Shown: in pieces, positions 32,458 to 45,251 of the stretch
Layout of the letters: each line of letters starts with the position of its first letter
Position numbering within the stretch: the first letter of the stretch is position 1
NCBI GenBank assembly: GCA_029204225.1
Contig: CM055095.1
Span: 56,251,591-56,315,590, forward strand
Origin: Diphasiastrum complanatum
Taxonomy: Eukaryota > Streptophyta > Lycopodiopsida > Lycopodiales > Lycopodiaceae
Direction: 5' to 3'
DNA length: 64,000 bases
The notes under the pieces: model-generated
Told to the model about the DNA's origin: nothing
Database searches by the model: none
The model's input: the letters and a program-made list of their open reading frames with translations, nothing else
Translations under genes and position numbers: made by a program

Positions 32458-34704
32458 ATGACAGGAACTACAACTGTGGAATCACCCAGGTTGGCTACTT
32501 ACTTTAACAACTTTAACGCTCTCAGCTGCAGTAATTCAGTACCTGATAATTGTGTTATAACTAGCTGAGTAAGATTTAAACAGAGTTTGATTATTTGGGT
32601 AGTGTAGGATGTTTGTAATGATACTTCCTCTCCTGCATGCTAAATTATTTGAGCTTTCAATAAATCAGCCATACTTTCACACGATCTGACTTTTTACTTA
32701 CTGCAAGCAGATGGTGGTCCAGAGACACAATTGCTGTTGTCACCGGGGGCAACAAAGGAATTGGGTTGGAAATAGTCCGTCAGCTGGCAAAGCAAGGGGT
32801 TACTACCATTTTAACTGCAAGGGATGAAAGTCGTGGGCAGCAAGCACTGAGTGCTCTGAAAGCGGATGGATTGGATGTCATATTTCACCAGCTAGATGTC
32901 ACGGATTCCAAGTCAATCAGAGAGCTAGCTACTTGGGTCAAAGCACGATTTGGTGGTCTTGACATCCTAGTAAGACTGCTCCATTGAACTGGCCATGCCT
33001 GAGTTGCTATTAACAACGAAGTGAGAATTCCTAGTCAGTCTTCCTTCATACTTTTTCATGAATGGAAATAAGGATATAGGATTGCTTGTTATGGGCTTTG
33101 CGTTAAGGTCATGGTTGAGTTTGCCTCGCTGGGATGTGAATGCTATCCTAAATAAGATTGATCTATTACAAATGCTGGATTTAACATTTATGATTGATGT
33201 AAGCACCACCTATTTTGTAGCACACAATCCATGGCTACTTGTCCTATTGTTGATCATCTTAAACTATATGGATAAGATACATGAAGATAGCTCCTCTTTT
33301 TGTTATTGTACTCTGTATTTTAAACTTTGTGAGTGGACTGCATGGCAAACAGATTGCTCCTCTTCTTGCTGTAGTATTATGCTAGAATTAGTTTAATTGC
33401 TAGCTTCATTCTTTACTAAGCTACATCGGAAGCTTTGGACTGGAACCTGCATAGGTGGCGATTCTAAAGCACTGCTCCAAGGTTGTTTGATGGCCATGCT
33501 TTTGCTCACCGAGAAAATTGGCGTTTGGCATGACATCGCCTGCTAGAGCTAATTATGTGATAAATGAGTTATTACTTATATTACTCTGAAGACATCATCA
33601 TATAACAAGCTTTGTCAAGGATGAAAATTTGAGCGGGGAGACGTTCTGATATCTGCCTTAAATTTTGTCAATACATTTGTCATGACCGATTGATGTTAAA
33701 GAGTTTGATTTTCGTTTCGGAACCTCTAAAACAGCTACTTCAACAGCGTCAATGACCTGTACAGGTAAACAATGCAGGAATTGGGTGGTCGTCCCTTCCT
33801 GATAAAGTGCTAGCTGCGAAAGAAGTGCTGGACACAAATTATTATGGAGTGAAAAATCTGACACATACTTTGCTTCCATTATTCAGGCCCTCTGCTGCAG
33901 GCTCCAGAGTAGTTAATGTTAGCTCAATGGCAGGACAACTCGCTGTAAGAATCATGTCTCTGCTGCTAGATTCCTTTCAAATCTTGCTAATTGAATGGAT
34001 CCATAGAAATCTTACTTCAGAAAAGAAAATTATCACGTGTCATTCACTGCCCATTGATGGACTGTTTCATAATAGTCATAAACCTTCCACTTTGTCCTCT
34101 ATCTTTCAATGGCAAACAGTTGTCTTGATCTTTTGCGTTTTCCAGCACCCTTTCATTTAGTATCTAACAGGAAGTGCTACATACACCAGAATTTTTACGC
34201 CAGCACTTTGTAGCTGAAGATGAGAATTGTCTTGCACAGGTGGTGGGGAACAACAAGTGGAAGCAGCAGCTCAATGATGAGGATAATTTGAATGAAGAAG
34301 TGATTGAATCTATCATTCAGGCCTACCTCAAGGATCGGGCCGAAGGGTTGAACACCGTCCTGATGATGCCTAGTCAAGAGCTTTTGGAAGCTTATGGAAA
34401 TTATACAGTGTCAAAAGTGGCATGTAATGCACACACACGTGTTGTGGCTCGTGATCTTGTCAACAGAAAGGAGGGTGAGAAGATTTTTGTAAACTGCATG
34501 TGCCCAGGAGTCACAAACACTGCAATGTCTCAAAACAAAGGTCATTCTGTAGGAGGAGGAGCTGACACAGCAGTGTGGCTGGTTCTACTACCTGCTTCAG
34601 AGTGTGTAACAGGTAAGTTCTTCTTGAAAAGGACAGACAGAGGCTTTGTGTATATTGAGGAAGCTTTTGCCATCGATGCCCAGTCAATGATTCCAGAGAA
34701 ATAA
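32458..34704 (+). CDS. Short-chain dehydrogenase/reductase (SDR), four exons, intact
   Basis: Exons 32458-32489, 32711-32969, 33765-33944 and 34171-34704; all introns GT-AG and all phases agree, giving 334 residues. The first splice creates PRWWSRDTIAVVTGG, typical of plant SDRs. Visible parts: NADP(H) loop TGGNKGIG (22-29), strand/cofactor segment HQLDV, NNAGIG (99-104), catalytic Ser in NVSSMAG (about 150), Tyr235 and Lys239 in YTVSK, and CPG (268-270). The long insert between Ser and Tyr and the overall size match the single-domain SDR subgroup that includes salutaridine reductase, menthone/neomenthol dehydrogenases and carbonyl reductases. It probably reduces a carbonyl of a small metabolite with NADPH in the cytosol; the substrate cannot be told. 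Repeats flank the promoter. Relic copies lie at 45.1 and 49.7 kb. Confidence 0.93.
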
Positions 34705-37254
34705 CCCACTCAACAAGGTTTTCAGATTCTCTGCTCTTTTTTGTTGGTAGACAAGAACAATGTTCTATGTCACAAAGGCCTTGCAATAATGATTGGTCAA
34801 ATCTGAAAATTGAAATTTTATTGACGAAGATTCAATGACATGTGATCAATCTATTTTACAACAAAGTTGTCTTCGAAGTATGGCATCATGGTTGATATTT
34901 CCTTTGCTCATGTCAAGTTTTGAACTTTGATTCAAGCTGTCATGGGAAGGTACAGGTTATGACAAGATTAAAAAAAATGCATCTAATAAAAATATGAATG
35001 AAAATTGATAATCTTTATGTAAGGTTTGAACTTTGATTCAAGTTGTGTGCATGGATTGGGATATGACAAGGATCCTCAAAAGTGTATAGTATGATTTTGT
35101 GAATGCAAATACGTTATCTTTAATTAGTGTTGATGATAGTGGTTCTTGATTTGTTTTTGTCTAATGTGGATGGTGACATTCCTTAACATTTGATTGATAT
35201 CTAAACATGCATTATATCAATTTATGATCTCAGTTTAATATCAATCTAATTTGTCAATGAGGTAATACATATATATCAATGAATTCAATGATTAGGTAAT
35301 GATCATGATACTTATTGGTGCTTTTTATCTAGCATTTTATCAGTATTAGAAAAGTTGTCTTTGCAATTAACATATTTTGATGACTTTGCATTTTGTGGTA
35401 GAAGTAGAATAAATAGTAATTATTGGATGATTGTGCGGTAAGTTACTCAAGAGTGACATTCATTTTACAAAGTTGGAGCCAGTTGAATTTATGATCTATT
35501 ACTAACCACATCATATCTTTATTCATACAAAATCAAACAACTTTTCAATTCAAAAATAAAATATCAAGATTTTCGAAAACCAAAAAACTCTAAAATGTGT
35601 TTATGATGCAATTGACCCTTTTTTTTTTTTTTAACTTGCACCATTCTCCTAAATTGTTAGATTAGTTGATGCTTACAATTTCATGGCCACTTTGACGATT
35701 GCAATTGTGATTTCATGATTATAGTAATCACATTTTCAAATTTAAAAAATGTCAACAATTTCACAATCAAGACTCACAAAAGCATTTACGATTTTATGTT
35801 TCAAAATATTCAAATTGATATAGTACACAATTGATCATAACAAATTTTACAATTCAAAATTCACAATTTCACGATCACTATTCATGAAAGTAGTCATGTA
35901 CTTCACAATTCAATTTTCACAAAAATCACAATCCAATAGCTATGCAAGTCATGATCTAGTGTTCACACAACTTCCGATAATCAATCTTCAAGACAAATGT
36001 CTATAAAATGTCCAACTCACTGAATATGTGAGACATGCCATTTATGACCTACAAAGAAAATTGGTGAAGTAATAAGCATTAAGCATTACATATTGATAAC
36101 TAGAATCATGAACTGTTATTATGAGCATTTTTTATTTACTCATTCATCAAGATTATATAAAGGCTTTAAATCTAATGAGCATCCATTTATAACAAAATAA
36201 TATTGTTGATATGTTGTGAAGATGGAAAAAAAGGTATGTCAAGAATTTAAAACACATGTATGCCAGTCATACCTAACTCAATCTATATGAGTGGGGCAAC
36301 ATGAGCCATCACAACAAGAAAAAGATGAAAGAAATGCAATTGTGCTAACACATGAAATTATCACAAAGATAGCCCAAAAATCAGCGTGAGGGTGGTCAAC
36401 TATGTGAGGCTTTCATGCGTTGACCGACGATGGTATATACCTCAAAATTGTTCTTCGTATTATTCTTGTACATAGCATTTTTATAATGAATATTTTGAGG
36501 TATATACTGTCAATGATGAAAAATTGTAGCCCTCACTATAAGCCTTGGTCTACTACAAAATTCATCCTAATTACTTTTTCATAAATATATGTTTATCTAC
36601 AAATGGAATTTTATATTCTATAAACAATAGGGGCAACACATACAAGTGAGAACCAAAATGTGAGAACATAATTCATTACAATATCATGATCAAATGTACT
36701 CATAATCACATATAATGTGTCATGCCAATAAATAAATTTAATAAGTAAAGCAATCAATAAGATTAGCAGTACATCAATATTTTGTATAATCTATTCATCA
36801 TCTGCATTGCATCGATATTTTCAATATCATTTGTTACAATATGATCATGCGAAAAATCTTCCAAATCAAATGAATCTATCTCTAACTTTGCCCAAATATC
36901 TCCTATGACTTCATTATAATAAGATGTACTGACTGATGATGATGGTGATGACACGATCAATGGTTGAGTAAGATGTGTATCGTGCGATGTCAAATTGTTT
37001 GATAAGATGCATCAAGATGAATAACACCATCATTTTCTTGATCATGATACGAATGTGGCCCATTGAAGTCCTCTCACAAATTTGAAGATGTATTATTGTC
37101 ATTTGCATCTTGTTCAAGTAGTACAGTTGGCCGCATGTTTGCATGTCCTCATGGCATCTTTTTTCTCAGATATTCGTTTGCTATGAGGAGAAAATTGATT
37201 CACATAGGTCCATCATATATAATTGTCAACATAACTCCATGCTTTGTAATCATT
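34705..37254. other. No gene supported; very AT-rich
   Basis: Long AT-rich stretch with simple words (CAATTTCACAAT... near 35690-35930). Minus-strand ORFs at 36763-36993 and 36914-37144 overlap in different frames and together read like a low-complexity, Ser/Asp-rich protein end (for example IDSFDLEDFSHDHIV). I cannot assign them. Confidence 0.45.
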
Positions 37255-37389
37255 TTCTCATTCTTAATGTGATTCCATGGAGATCTTGTTTTTAGCTTCT
37301 TATGGATATGCTATCTTGAATGCTTTGTACTTCTCTTGATTTTAGCTATAATTCCTTTCGTTATTGCTATCATCTTGGATTTGGCATAG
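37255..37389 (+). mobile_element. LTR family G, 3' end fragment
   Basis: Resembles the last 130 bases of 26760-27293: GATTCCATGG...TCTTG, TATGGATATGCTATC.TGAATG, and GGATTTGGCAT at the end. The H3-like pseudogene promoter begins right after it. Confidence 0.5.
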
Positions 37390-37571
37390 GAGAAGAAGAG
37401 CAATTTCATGCAAGTATGACTTTTCCTTTTGTGCTCAAAAGCGATATTGCTTTTTTGATATCGGTTTCAATTGCAACAAACAATCTTGTTTTGCGAGACA
37501 TTTCCACTACGCTTGAAATTGATACTCTTTTTTTTTTTCTTTTGTCATTTTTCATTTCTCATTCAAGTCTG

Positions 37572-38358
37572 ATGGCACGTGTCAAGTCTACAGGTTGATA
37601 CAACATTGCTATACATCCCTCTATTGTCCGTGTGCCTCCTGGGACTAGTTGATGATGTGGCCGAAAGTAGGTATGGCTGAGGGAGATTAAAAAATAATAG
37701 AAATCAATTGAATTGTTGATTCCAAAAGCTCCATGCAATTGATTTGTGAGGAACATCACGATTATCTCTCAGCCACCATGTGAGGTTCACCACTACTATG
37801 CAGGCCCTGTAAGGTGTTGTAGAGGATTATCTATTCCAATTTTTTGAGAATTCCTTTATTCTAGATGTGCATGGTAAGCGTGTTATCATGATGCACACAA
37901 ATTTCATAATTATCAAACAACTTAGAGAGTGTTATTCAAATATTTATGTTGATAATACCAGTACCTCTAGGGATCTACCATTGGATAGGACCAATCTCCC
38001 CACCACCTCTAGGAGGAAAAGAAAGTAGCCTCATCCTAGTAAATCAGGATCTTGCAGGCCAACTGCTATTGTTGTTCCCAGAGTTCTTTCTGCTAAGCAT
38101 TCTTGTATTGTGCTGACCACTTCTTTAGAGTATTCTGACTCCGAGAAAGATTTTTGATCAACTTCTCGGCCTCCTCAGAAAGATTTGTCTCCTGGTAGAA
38201 AAGAGATAACTCAAGAGGAGTTTGCTAAGATTACGGACAAATCTGTAGATATTATTTCCAAATCCCTTGAAGCCCCTATAAATAGCCATTTTGTTAGATT
38301 GCTCTATGATCCTATGCATATTTTTTTGACTCAAAATGACTACTTTGTTTCACTGTAG
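37572..38358 (+). pseudogene. Second H3-like gene copy, decayed
   Basis: ATG at 37572 opens MARVKSTG, close to MSRVKQN in the copy at 18700. Across stops and at least two frameshifts the H3 parts follow in order: WLREIKK, SIELLIPKAP, FVRNIT, then after a longer loop FTTTMQAL, GVVEDYLFQFFENSF, VHGKRVIMM and IIKQLRE. It continues into the same extension, LPLDRTNLPTTSRRKRK, and on to VDIISKSLEAPINSH, which parallels LDIVVDSATKFLDIPSIVNT after the first TGA of the other copy. It stops before any protease motif. The upstream region has GCGATAT and GATATCGG words like the promoter arms at 18.9 and 19.3 kb. Confidence 0.65.
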
Positions 38359-38516
38359 CAAATGCACAACCACATATGACTCCGACTCAGATATAGACTC
38401 CCGTGACAAGGCAACATGCAAGCCCACACACACTCATGCAAACCAACACGAATGATAAAGCGTCAAATACATGACCAAGGCCTACCCATAAGTGGTATCC
38501 TATCGTACCAACACCT

Positions 38517-39281
38517 GTGCCACCTGTGGATCCACTGCTACACCACTGGTCACCAAATCAGGTCCTCAACCATGGCCCGCACCTGTACCAAGCCAAAAAA
38601 GATGGAACCAAATGCCTTTGCATTGACTATCGTGCCTTAAACAAGCTGACTATCCGTAATCAGTATCCTATACCTCACATGGATGACCTTTTTGATCAGC
38701 TTGGCACTTTTTCCATCTTTTCCAAAATTGACCTACATTCTGGATACTACCAAATTAGGATGCGTCCTTCTGATGAGCATAAGACTGCATTTTGTACTCA
38801 TTTGGGTTTGTATGAATTTTGTGTTCTTCCATTTGGTGTTCAGAATGGTCCACCGACATTTCAGAATGCTATGAATAATATTTTACGTCCTCTTTTAGGT
38901 GTTTGTGTCTTAGTTTATTATGATGACATTCTTGTTTTTAGTACTTCTTTGTCTGATCATGTAAAACATCTATCGTCTATGTTTAAACTACTTATTAAGC
39001 ATCAAAGGTTCGCCAAATTGTCCAAATGTTCTTTTGTCGTGGCTGAAATCGAATTTTTGGGTTTTCTTATTTGTGGTGGACGTATTCGTCTTGATCCTCG
39101 GAAAGTTCAGGCTATTGAGAATTGGCCTGTCCCAACCGATGTTCATTTTGTTCGTATGTTTTTAGGTATGGCAACCCATCTTCGTCATCCTGTTAAGTAT
39201 TTTTCCACTGTGGCTGCTCCGCTTCATTCGTTACTAAATAAGTCTCATGCCTTTGCCCTCACGTCCAAGCATATCACATAG
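38517..39281 (+). pseudogene. Ty3/gypsy reverse transcriptase fragment
   Basis: A 254-residue open frame. From about residue 27: KKDGTKCLCIDYRALNKLT, PIPHMDDLFDQL, FSKIDLHSGYYQI (motif A), FCVLPFGVQNGPPTFQNAMN (Q in place of the usual T in 'FGLTNAP'), VYYDDILVFS with the catalytic DD at residues 136-137, then the thumb to LLNKSHAFAL. The upstream RT strand and the protease are missing, and RNase H and integrase are cut off at 39281, where C-rich non-coding DNA begins. The first 25 residues are not RT-like. Open but truncated, so inactive. Confidence 0.88.
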
Positions 39282-42200
39282 ATGTCCTCATACATCATCC
39301 AAGATCAACCATCTCGAACCAATGAGCGCTCCAGGCCTGATCCCTGATGTATCTCCCAAACAAAGCTATGCTCCAAGCCACTTTGCCCTGACATCCTGTC
39401 CAATAAGCCCTGAAAGCTGATCCCCATCCATTCTCCATGCTCCAAGCACAAGATTCTACCAAGGACTCAATGAATGAATGTACACAAACCTCACCATAGG
39501 CTACACCTGAGTAGCTCACCCATCTCCCCAAGATACTGATGATGATTTGCCTGTCCTACATCCCATGTAGGTTCAACTTCCCATACTTGACGTTGTCAAC
39601 TTTAATTTGACCAGTACATAGGCCTCCCACCAAGGAGCCTATCTCACCAACACTGTATCCATCATAGCGTCCAAGCCAAAGCAAATGCAAACTAGATCCA
39701 CTATCATGATGAATATCTCGCCCACGATCCATAGCATATCAAGTAGGATAGCTCCAGAACCCTGTACCTTGTACCATATGATCACCAGGTATCCATTATT
39801 GGCTAATAGCTCCCCAAGAATCTATCCACCTGTAGTGCAACTAGACTCCAACTGGATCTAACCAAAAACTGCATCCTGCTTACCAAATGATTATGGATAG
39901 AAATAACATGTGACGCCAACCTGGAGACCACTGTGCATATAACCATGCAGCTCACCTAATCACTTGCCAAAGTATCAACTGTCACTCCCTGAGCAACCAT
40001 CTCCATCCTTGTCGGCTCACAACCATGGACATGTTGGATCCACATCACCCCGCAATGCACTCCATGCCCTCAAGATATGTACCACCTCCAGGTACACTCT
40101 ATGCCACCTACCTCCAAGTAGGCTTGACCCATCCCTGGGCCACCACATGATGCACCAGCTGAAGAACATCATCCATACATCAAATGGCATATCATACCTG
40201 AGCAACTATAGCATCTCCCTGAGTGCCACCCCAATGGACTCGTCATCCACATACTATGCTCACCTGATGTCTGCGATCCTGGTCACCATCCTGCTAGACA
40301 AGCTGAACTCCAAAGCATGACTTGCTCCATCTGGCTCCTAGCAACTGCTCACTCTCCCTGGCTATGTGCCACCCAACACCATGCCAACACAAGTCTGTCC
40401 CTGAGTCGCCGCTCATGGGACCCCGAGACTACTGTCTCCTTGATCGTACTGAGGTATATGGCTCTGAGTGACTTCCTCTAGGCTTATCCATGATCTCACC
40501 ATCTGAGAATCTGCACCATGGAAATTCCAACACCTATGCCAAGCCTAGACTCTTGCAAATACAACCAAATGCATGAAAGCTATAGGTAGCTTATCCACGC
40601 TCGTGATGGTAGATATCTCCCCATCGATGCCAATGTCCAAAATTGGCCCCCTGTTGTAATGCCAACATGTACTCCCAAATGAGCACACCATGAAGTCCTC
40701 GCCATTAGTATTCCCTGCAGTAGATCGCTAGCAAAACACCCATCAAAGTGTTTGCCCTCCGATCACACCCTGTGTAATCTCCATCAGCTCTCCAACCTAG
40801 CTGGCTCACAAAGCTTCACGCTTTGTCCATTTGCATTTGCAGCTTCCTGATTCCATCATGAAATATCCCACTTGTAAGTCATGTCCATGTCAATGACTCA
40901 AGTCCAATATGAAATAGCTGCCCCTTGATGATCATCCCATGTCATCCTACAGTGCTATCCCTACCGGGTATCCCAATGCCATCCCTGATCACAAAGATCT
41001 GAGCATCTACCCTGTAGTGCCCACCTGTATTCCCCCAAGTTAGCTCCAAGCTGCTTTTGTGAATGGTTCCAAACCACTCCCTGAGAATACACTGAGATGT
41101 GAACTCCAAAGCCACCATCAAGTCCCTCACATGACTGTGCATGCCAATATCCCTCCAAGTGAACCTGTGAGATCTTCCATGGTCCAAACCAAATGATCTG
41201 CACCCTGTCATCACTGGAATCTGCATCCCTGATGCAATACTGATATGGCAAATTTACTTGACTTATCCAAACTGGCAGTTGAAATGTATCTCCCGATGAC
41301 AAACCTAATACACTGCTCCACAGCTACAATGGCTTGATCAAAATTGACTTACTAACTGCAAAACCGCAAAATCATCACACTCACCACTTGCCAAGAGCAT
41401 CCAAAGTGTGATTATTGACTCGTTCTTCATCCTCCATGTGTCCCACACACAGCTCATCCAATGGAAGTTGGCTATCTTGCCCAATGGCTTTCAACTGGCA
41501 CCACCTTGCACTTCCATCACCCGTGACTACCAATATGTGTGTACCTTCAAGCTAGCCCATATTCTCTTTGAACGAGAAATTTTCAAGCTACAGATGTGTG
41601 TGTCAATGCAGCTATCACCTGACTCGACAATGCCACTGCCGATCATACCTATGAGAGCCTCCCCCCAAAATGCCACTTGACGTTGGTTGGTTCAAACCCC
41701 AAGAGTTGAACTTGATCACAAGAATTTTTCACCTGTAACCGGCATACCATGCCTAGCTCTCACCTGTGACTGCTTGTCCTCTCAAAATTGTCGCCAATGA
41801 TGAGTAGTCACGCCGCCAAACTGCACTTCCGTTGCCAATACTAGCTTTCTCCACACAATTTCGCTACCATTCTCTCCCATACCGCATTTACCACTTCCAA
41901 ACATCCTGTTACCCTGTCAGGAGTAAGTAATAATGATTACAAAGCAATAATGCCTCATTGTACCACCCTGTAGTAGATTTCACCAGCCAAAAATTGTCTC
42001 AAATTTGGCCCTACGGTACCCAAATGCCAAATGTAGCCCATCACTAGGTCACCCACACTCCGCTCGATAGAATGGTGATGAAAACCCCCCAGAACGTGTT
42101 CCTCCCTCCTCTGTGATGTTGCTCTATCCACTGACTCTGAGCAGCCAATTTTAGGAGTCATTTTGGCCCAAGGATGGCCAAAGAAGGTGCCTTTTAGCCA

Positions 42201-43358
42201 AAAATAGGCCTCTCCAAAGATTGCCCTTGCAAAATTCAACTGAAACTTCATTCAGAAGTTTCTTAATGAAGAAATGGCATTTTTGCCCTTCAGGCCCTTT
42301 CTTTTGAAGATTTTTAATGAAGTTGCATGGCCAAATGCACTTCTTACCCTTCGGACCCTTTCAACCAGCATCCAATGGTCCATTACAAATCCACGGTCCT
42401 AGAGCACTCCCAGAGAAATCGATCACGACCGTTGATCTATGGCATGGTTGATCCGACGTTCCAAAGGCCTCCTACGCACTGATTCGTTGCCCTACAGACA
42501 CAATCCACCTCAAGACGCTAGGCGCCTCTCCTCGCTGGCTGCACGCGAGCTGCTGTCTGAGCTGCTCTTCTCTCTCATTCACCTTGCTAAACAGCTATGG
42601 CAAAAGGGTTTTGGGCAGCACTTACAGTATGATTTAACTCCATCAGCTTTCTATGGCCGCCCACGGCCTTCTACAGATTGAGTCGTGCTGTCATAACGCC
42701 CTCCTGTGGCTTCTGATAGATCTAAAAAAAGGCCACCTATAGTGAAAGATCCATAACTTTTCACCTGTAAACCCTTTCCCTATGAGAGAGGGATTTTTCT
42801 TGGGCTTTGCTCAGTCTTTCACTGAGCTTCCACTTGCAGCTCTTCACTCCATAGAGGTTGCCCTACCTCTAGCACTCCGATGCAATTTACAGCTTGACAA
42901 TTGGTGCGGTATCGACTGCAAACAAGCTGATTTTCTCGGAAATCCGTCAACACCCCACAAAACTGGAAATTTTCCAAATTTCCTCTGTTTTCAACCAAAT
43001 CTGACCTTGTAAATTGCTATGGCTCTCTGTCACTGCTCTTTGCAAACCCATGCAAGCCTCGTTGCACCAAACGACTGTCCACACAATGAATTATGAGGCC
43101 ACCATCGATGATTTCTCCAAAACCACCAAAACTGCAAGTTTTTCCGTGAATTCTCCCCGGAATCCACCTACGACGATCGTTTTGATCTTCCCCGAAGCTC
43201 CGATCGAAGGAACTTTGTTGTCTCCTGCCATCCGGACTACCCGTGTATGGAGTCCTCTCTCCTAAGACACTCTGAGTGCTATTTCTCCTGATGAAAGACG
43301 CTATCCCATAGCTCCATCGGATCGTGCATACCTACAACACCCTGCCGCTCTGATACCA
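39282..43358 (-). mobile_element. LARD-like non-coding element interior
   Basis: About 4 kb with a base make-up unlike its neighbours: the plus strand is rich in C (CCATCC, CTCC, CACC words), GC is nearer one half, and no long ORF occurs on either strand. Its right edge carries a minus-strand tRNA-Met primer binding site next to an LTR end, so it reads as the non-coding interior of a large non-autonomous LTR element. The left end is cut at the Gypsy RT and no second LTR was found. Short ORFs (for example 41955-42251 and 40942-41302, minus) show no domains. Confidence 0.55.
43345..43358 (-). other. Primer binding site of the LARD-like element
   Basis: The minus strand reads TGGTATCAGAGCGG directly after an LTR end GAATTTCAACA. 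Confidence 0.85.
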
Positions 43359-43740
43359 TGTTGAAATTCTGATAGAATCTAGTGTAGTGTGCAGATCACA
43401 TCAATCAATCACCATAGATACTCCTCACAAGCTCTCAAAGATGGCACAACAAAAGCTTCCACTATTATGAGGAAACACTGTACATATAGCAAAGCCCCAA
43501 ACTGCATGGGCTCAACATGTGTCACTAAACTAGCCTACCACCTGCCAAACTAGAGTTAGGCCCAATATGGCCACATATACTGACAAACCTAGGACATGCC
43601 CCTGAGTATAGCATAATGAACTCAAAATCATTGTACAGGCTAATTTCTTCCTACGTGTGGCTACTCGGCTAACCCAAGTATCCGGCTACGGGATCAGTGC
43701 CCGATCAATATATCCTAACGGGTCATGTCACGAACACAAC
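43359..43740 (-). repeat. LTR (family E), outer end unresolved
   Basis: Begins on the plus strand with TGTTGAAATTCTGATAG, the complement of an LTR terminus, next to the primer binding site. The outer boundary is a guess: the text remains similar in style to about 43740 and then returns to plain AT-rich sequence. Confidence 0.5.
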
Positions 43741-44324
43741 CATATACAGTAAACCAAATAAACTGTGCACTAATTACATCATCACATCTAGAGCTTTATA
43801 CTAATGAATCAGATCAACACTGATTTCTAATTGACGGAACATTGTATCCTCAAGATCTTAGCACATTGACTTACCCCACATTCTCTTCAAAAACTCATCT
43901 AGTAACATGGATATGCAATGGGCATACTAAATTACTAGGATATTGTGAGAGCATTAGAGGAGTTCTAAATCCAAAAAAAAACCCTTTGTAAAGATTCTTT
44001 TTATAATTTTTCTCAATTTTTTTCATACACATGGACCAATCAAAACACTCAAAATTGAAATCTACGTAGTGTAACTTTTTGAGTCCACATTTTGATTCCA
44101 CACTCATAACTTTTTAGTGGTAAGTCCGAATTTAGCGGAGTTTGGTGCATTGGAAAGCGCTCAACAAGGGCTTTCCAATGATATATTAGATGCCATACTT
44201 TTAAGCTACGATTAAAAAGTTATGGCAAGTCAAAAGTATTAGTGTTATAATATTTTAATAATATAAACTACATCTTGCACGAATTCTTAAAGGGTCTTTT
44301 TGGAGCTCAAAACTCCTCTAATGA
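43741..44324. other. No gene recognised
   Basis: AT-rich sequence. 43954-44060 weakly resembles 15030-15130. A short inverted pair, TTGGAAAGCGCT...GGGCTTTCCAA, lies near 44150-44178. Confidence 0.4.
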
Positions 44325-44873
44325 TTGCAAAACTATGGAAATCAGTTTTCTATGAAAAAAATTCACTGTTTAGAATGTGAGTTGATATGCATATCCTCTT
44401 TTTATCAAAAAAGAGATTGTCATGTCCAAAAGACTATAGAGAAAAATGAACAACTTCAAAGAAATAATGAATCATTACAAAAGATAGCGTGCGATATCAA
44501 ATCAGAACTAGATCAAATGCAATCAATCTTACAATCTATTCGTATGAAAAACTTACAATTATTGAAGGATGTGGAAGAGGCTACAAGGAGGCTAGGAGTA
44601 AGAAGCGAAAGCGGCAAAGTTGCAAGGATATTCAAACCCTTTCAAACGGAGGTTATCAAAATAGGAGAATTCAAGCATTCAAGTAAGCATACACTGATTT
44701 TTTGTAACTTGAATATGATTTTATTTCAGCTACTGTGCTATTTTGCTCACTATCTGGTTTTTTTTTGCAAATCTGAGGGCAATTGGAATGCGGGCATAAA
44801 GATGAGGATGAGGGAAACCAAGATAAAAGGAGCCCAAAACTCCACGTTGAAGCCACTTCAAATAATTTTTTAG
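44325..44873 (+). CDS. Hypothetical ORF with a coiled-coil segment
   Basis: A 182-residue open frame. Residues about 35-90 are strongly helical and charged (EKNEQLQRNNESLQKIACDI, SELDQMQSILQSIRMKNLQL) with heptad-like leucines, followed by a basic stretch and a hydrophobic Phe/Leu/Cys segment near 130-150. A donor-like CAAG|TAAGC at about 44683 suggests the first 119 residues are an exon and the hydrophobic part is intron. No family recognised. Confidence 0.35.
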   Translation: MQNYGNQFSMKKIHCLECELICISSFYQKRDCHVQKTIEKNEQLQRNNESLQKIACDIKSELDQMQSILQSIRMKNLQLLKDVEEATRRLGVRSESGKVARIFKPFQTEVIKIGEFKHSSKHTLIFCNLNMILFQLLCYFAHYLVFFCKSEGNWNAGIKMRMRETKIKGAQNSTLKPLQIIF

Positions 44874-45090
44874 TTGCCCTTCAACGAATTTGAATGTTCA
44901 TGGCTTGCATGACCTTGGATAATGGTTGATGCATGCATGTGCTCTACACTTCTCTCTCCTCACCAAATCTGCAGTAGTGGCTAATGGGTAGCTTAATCTC
45001 TCTCGTCAACGATTATATCTTTCCTCTCCAACGATAGGCTCCAATTTTTCACTTGGTTGTAGCTTTGTTCTCCTTCAATGATTTGTTCTA

Positions 45091-45251
45091 AAAACCTTAT
45101 TGAGTGGGTTATTTTTCTGAAATCTTTGGTTGGTGGGCGTTGATGCATGAGCTTCCTCGATATACACAAAGCCTTTGTCCTTTTCAAGAAGAACTTTCTT
45201 GGTACACACACTAAGGCATGTACCAAAACCAGCCACACTTCTGTGTCAGCT
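45091..45251 (-). pseudogene. SDR pseudogene, end of last exon and 3' edge
   Basis: The minus strand matches 34557-34715 of the intact SDR gene: GAGCTGACACAG.AGTGTGGCTGG, then AAGTTCTTCTTGAAAAGGAC, GGCTTTGTGTATAT.GAGGAAGCT and the stop plus AACCCACTCAA.AAGGTTTT. Coding differences include small deletions that shift the frame, and VCVPRKFFLKRT replaces VTGKFFLKRT. It directly abuts the truncated 3' LTR of element D1. Confidence 0.88.

Noticed and set aside
32350-32568. ORF with a Cys-Val and Arg-Glu run before the SDR gene
   Set aside because: It reads through (TG)n(GA)n. Its in-frame ATG at 32458 is the SDR start, but the ORF passes into intron 1.
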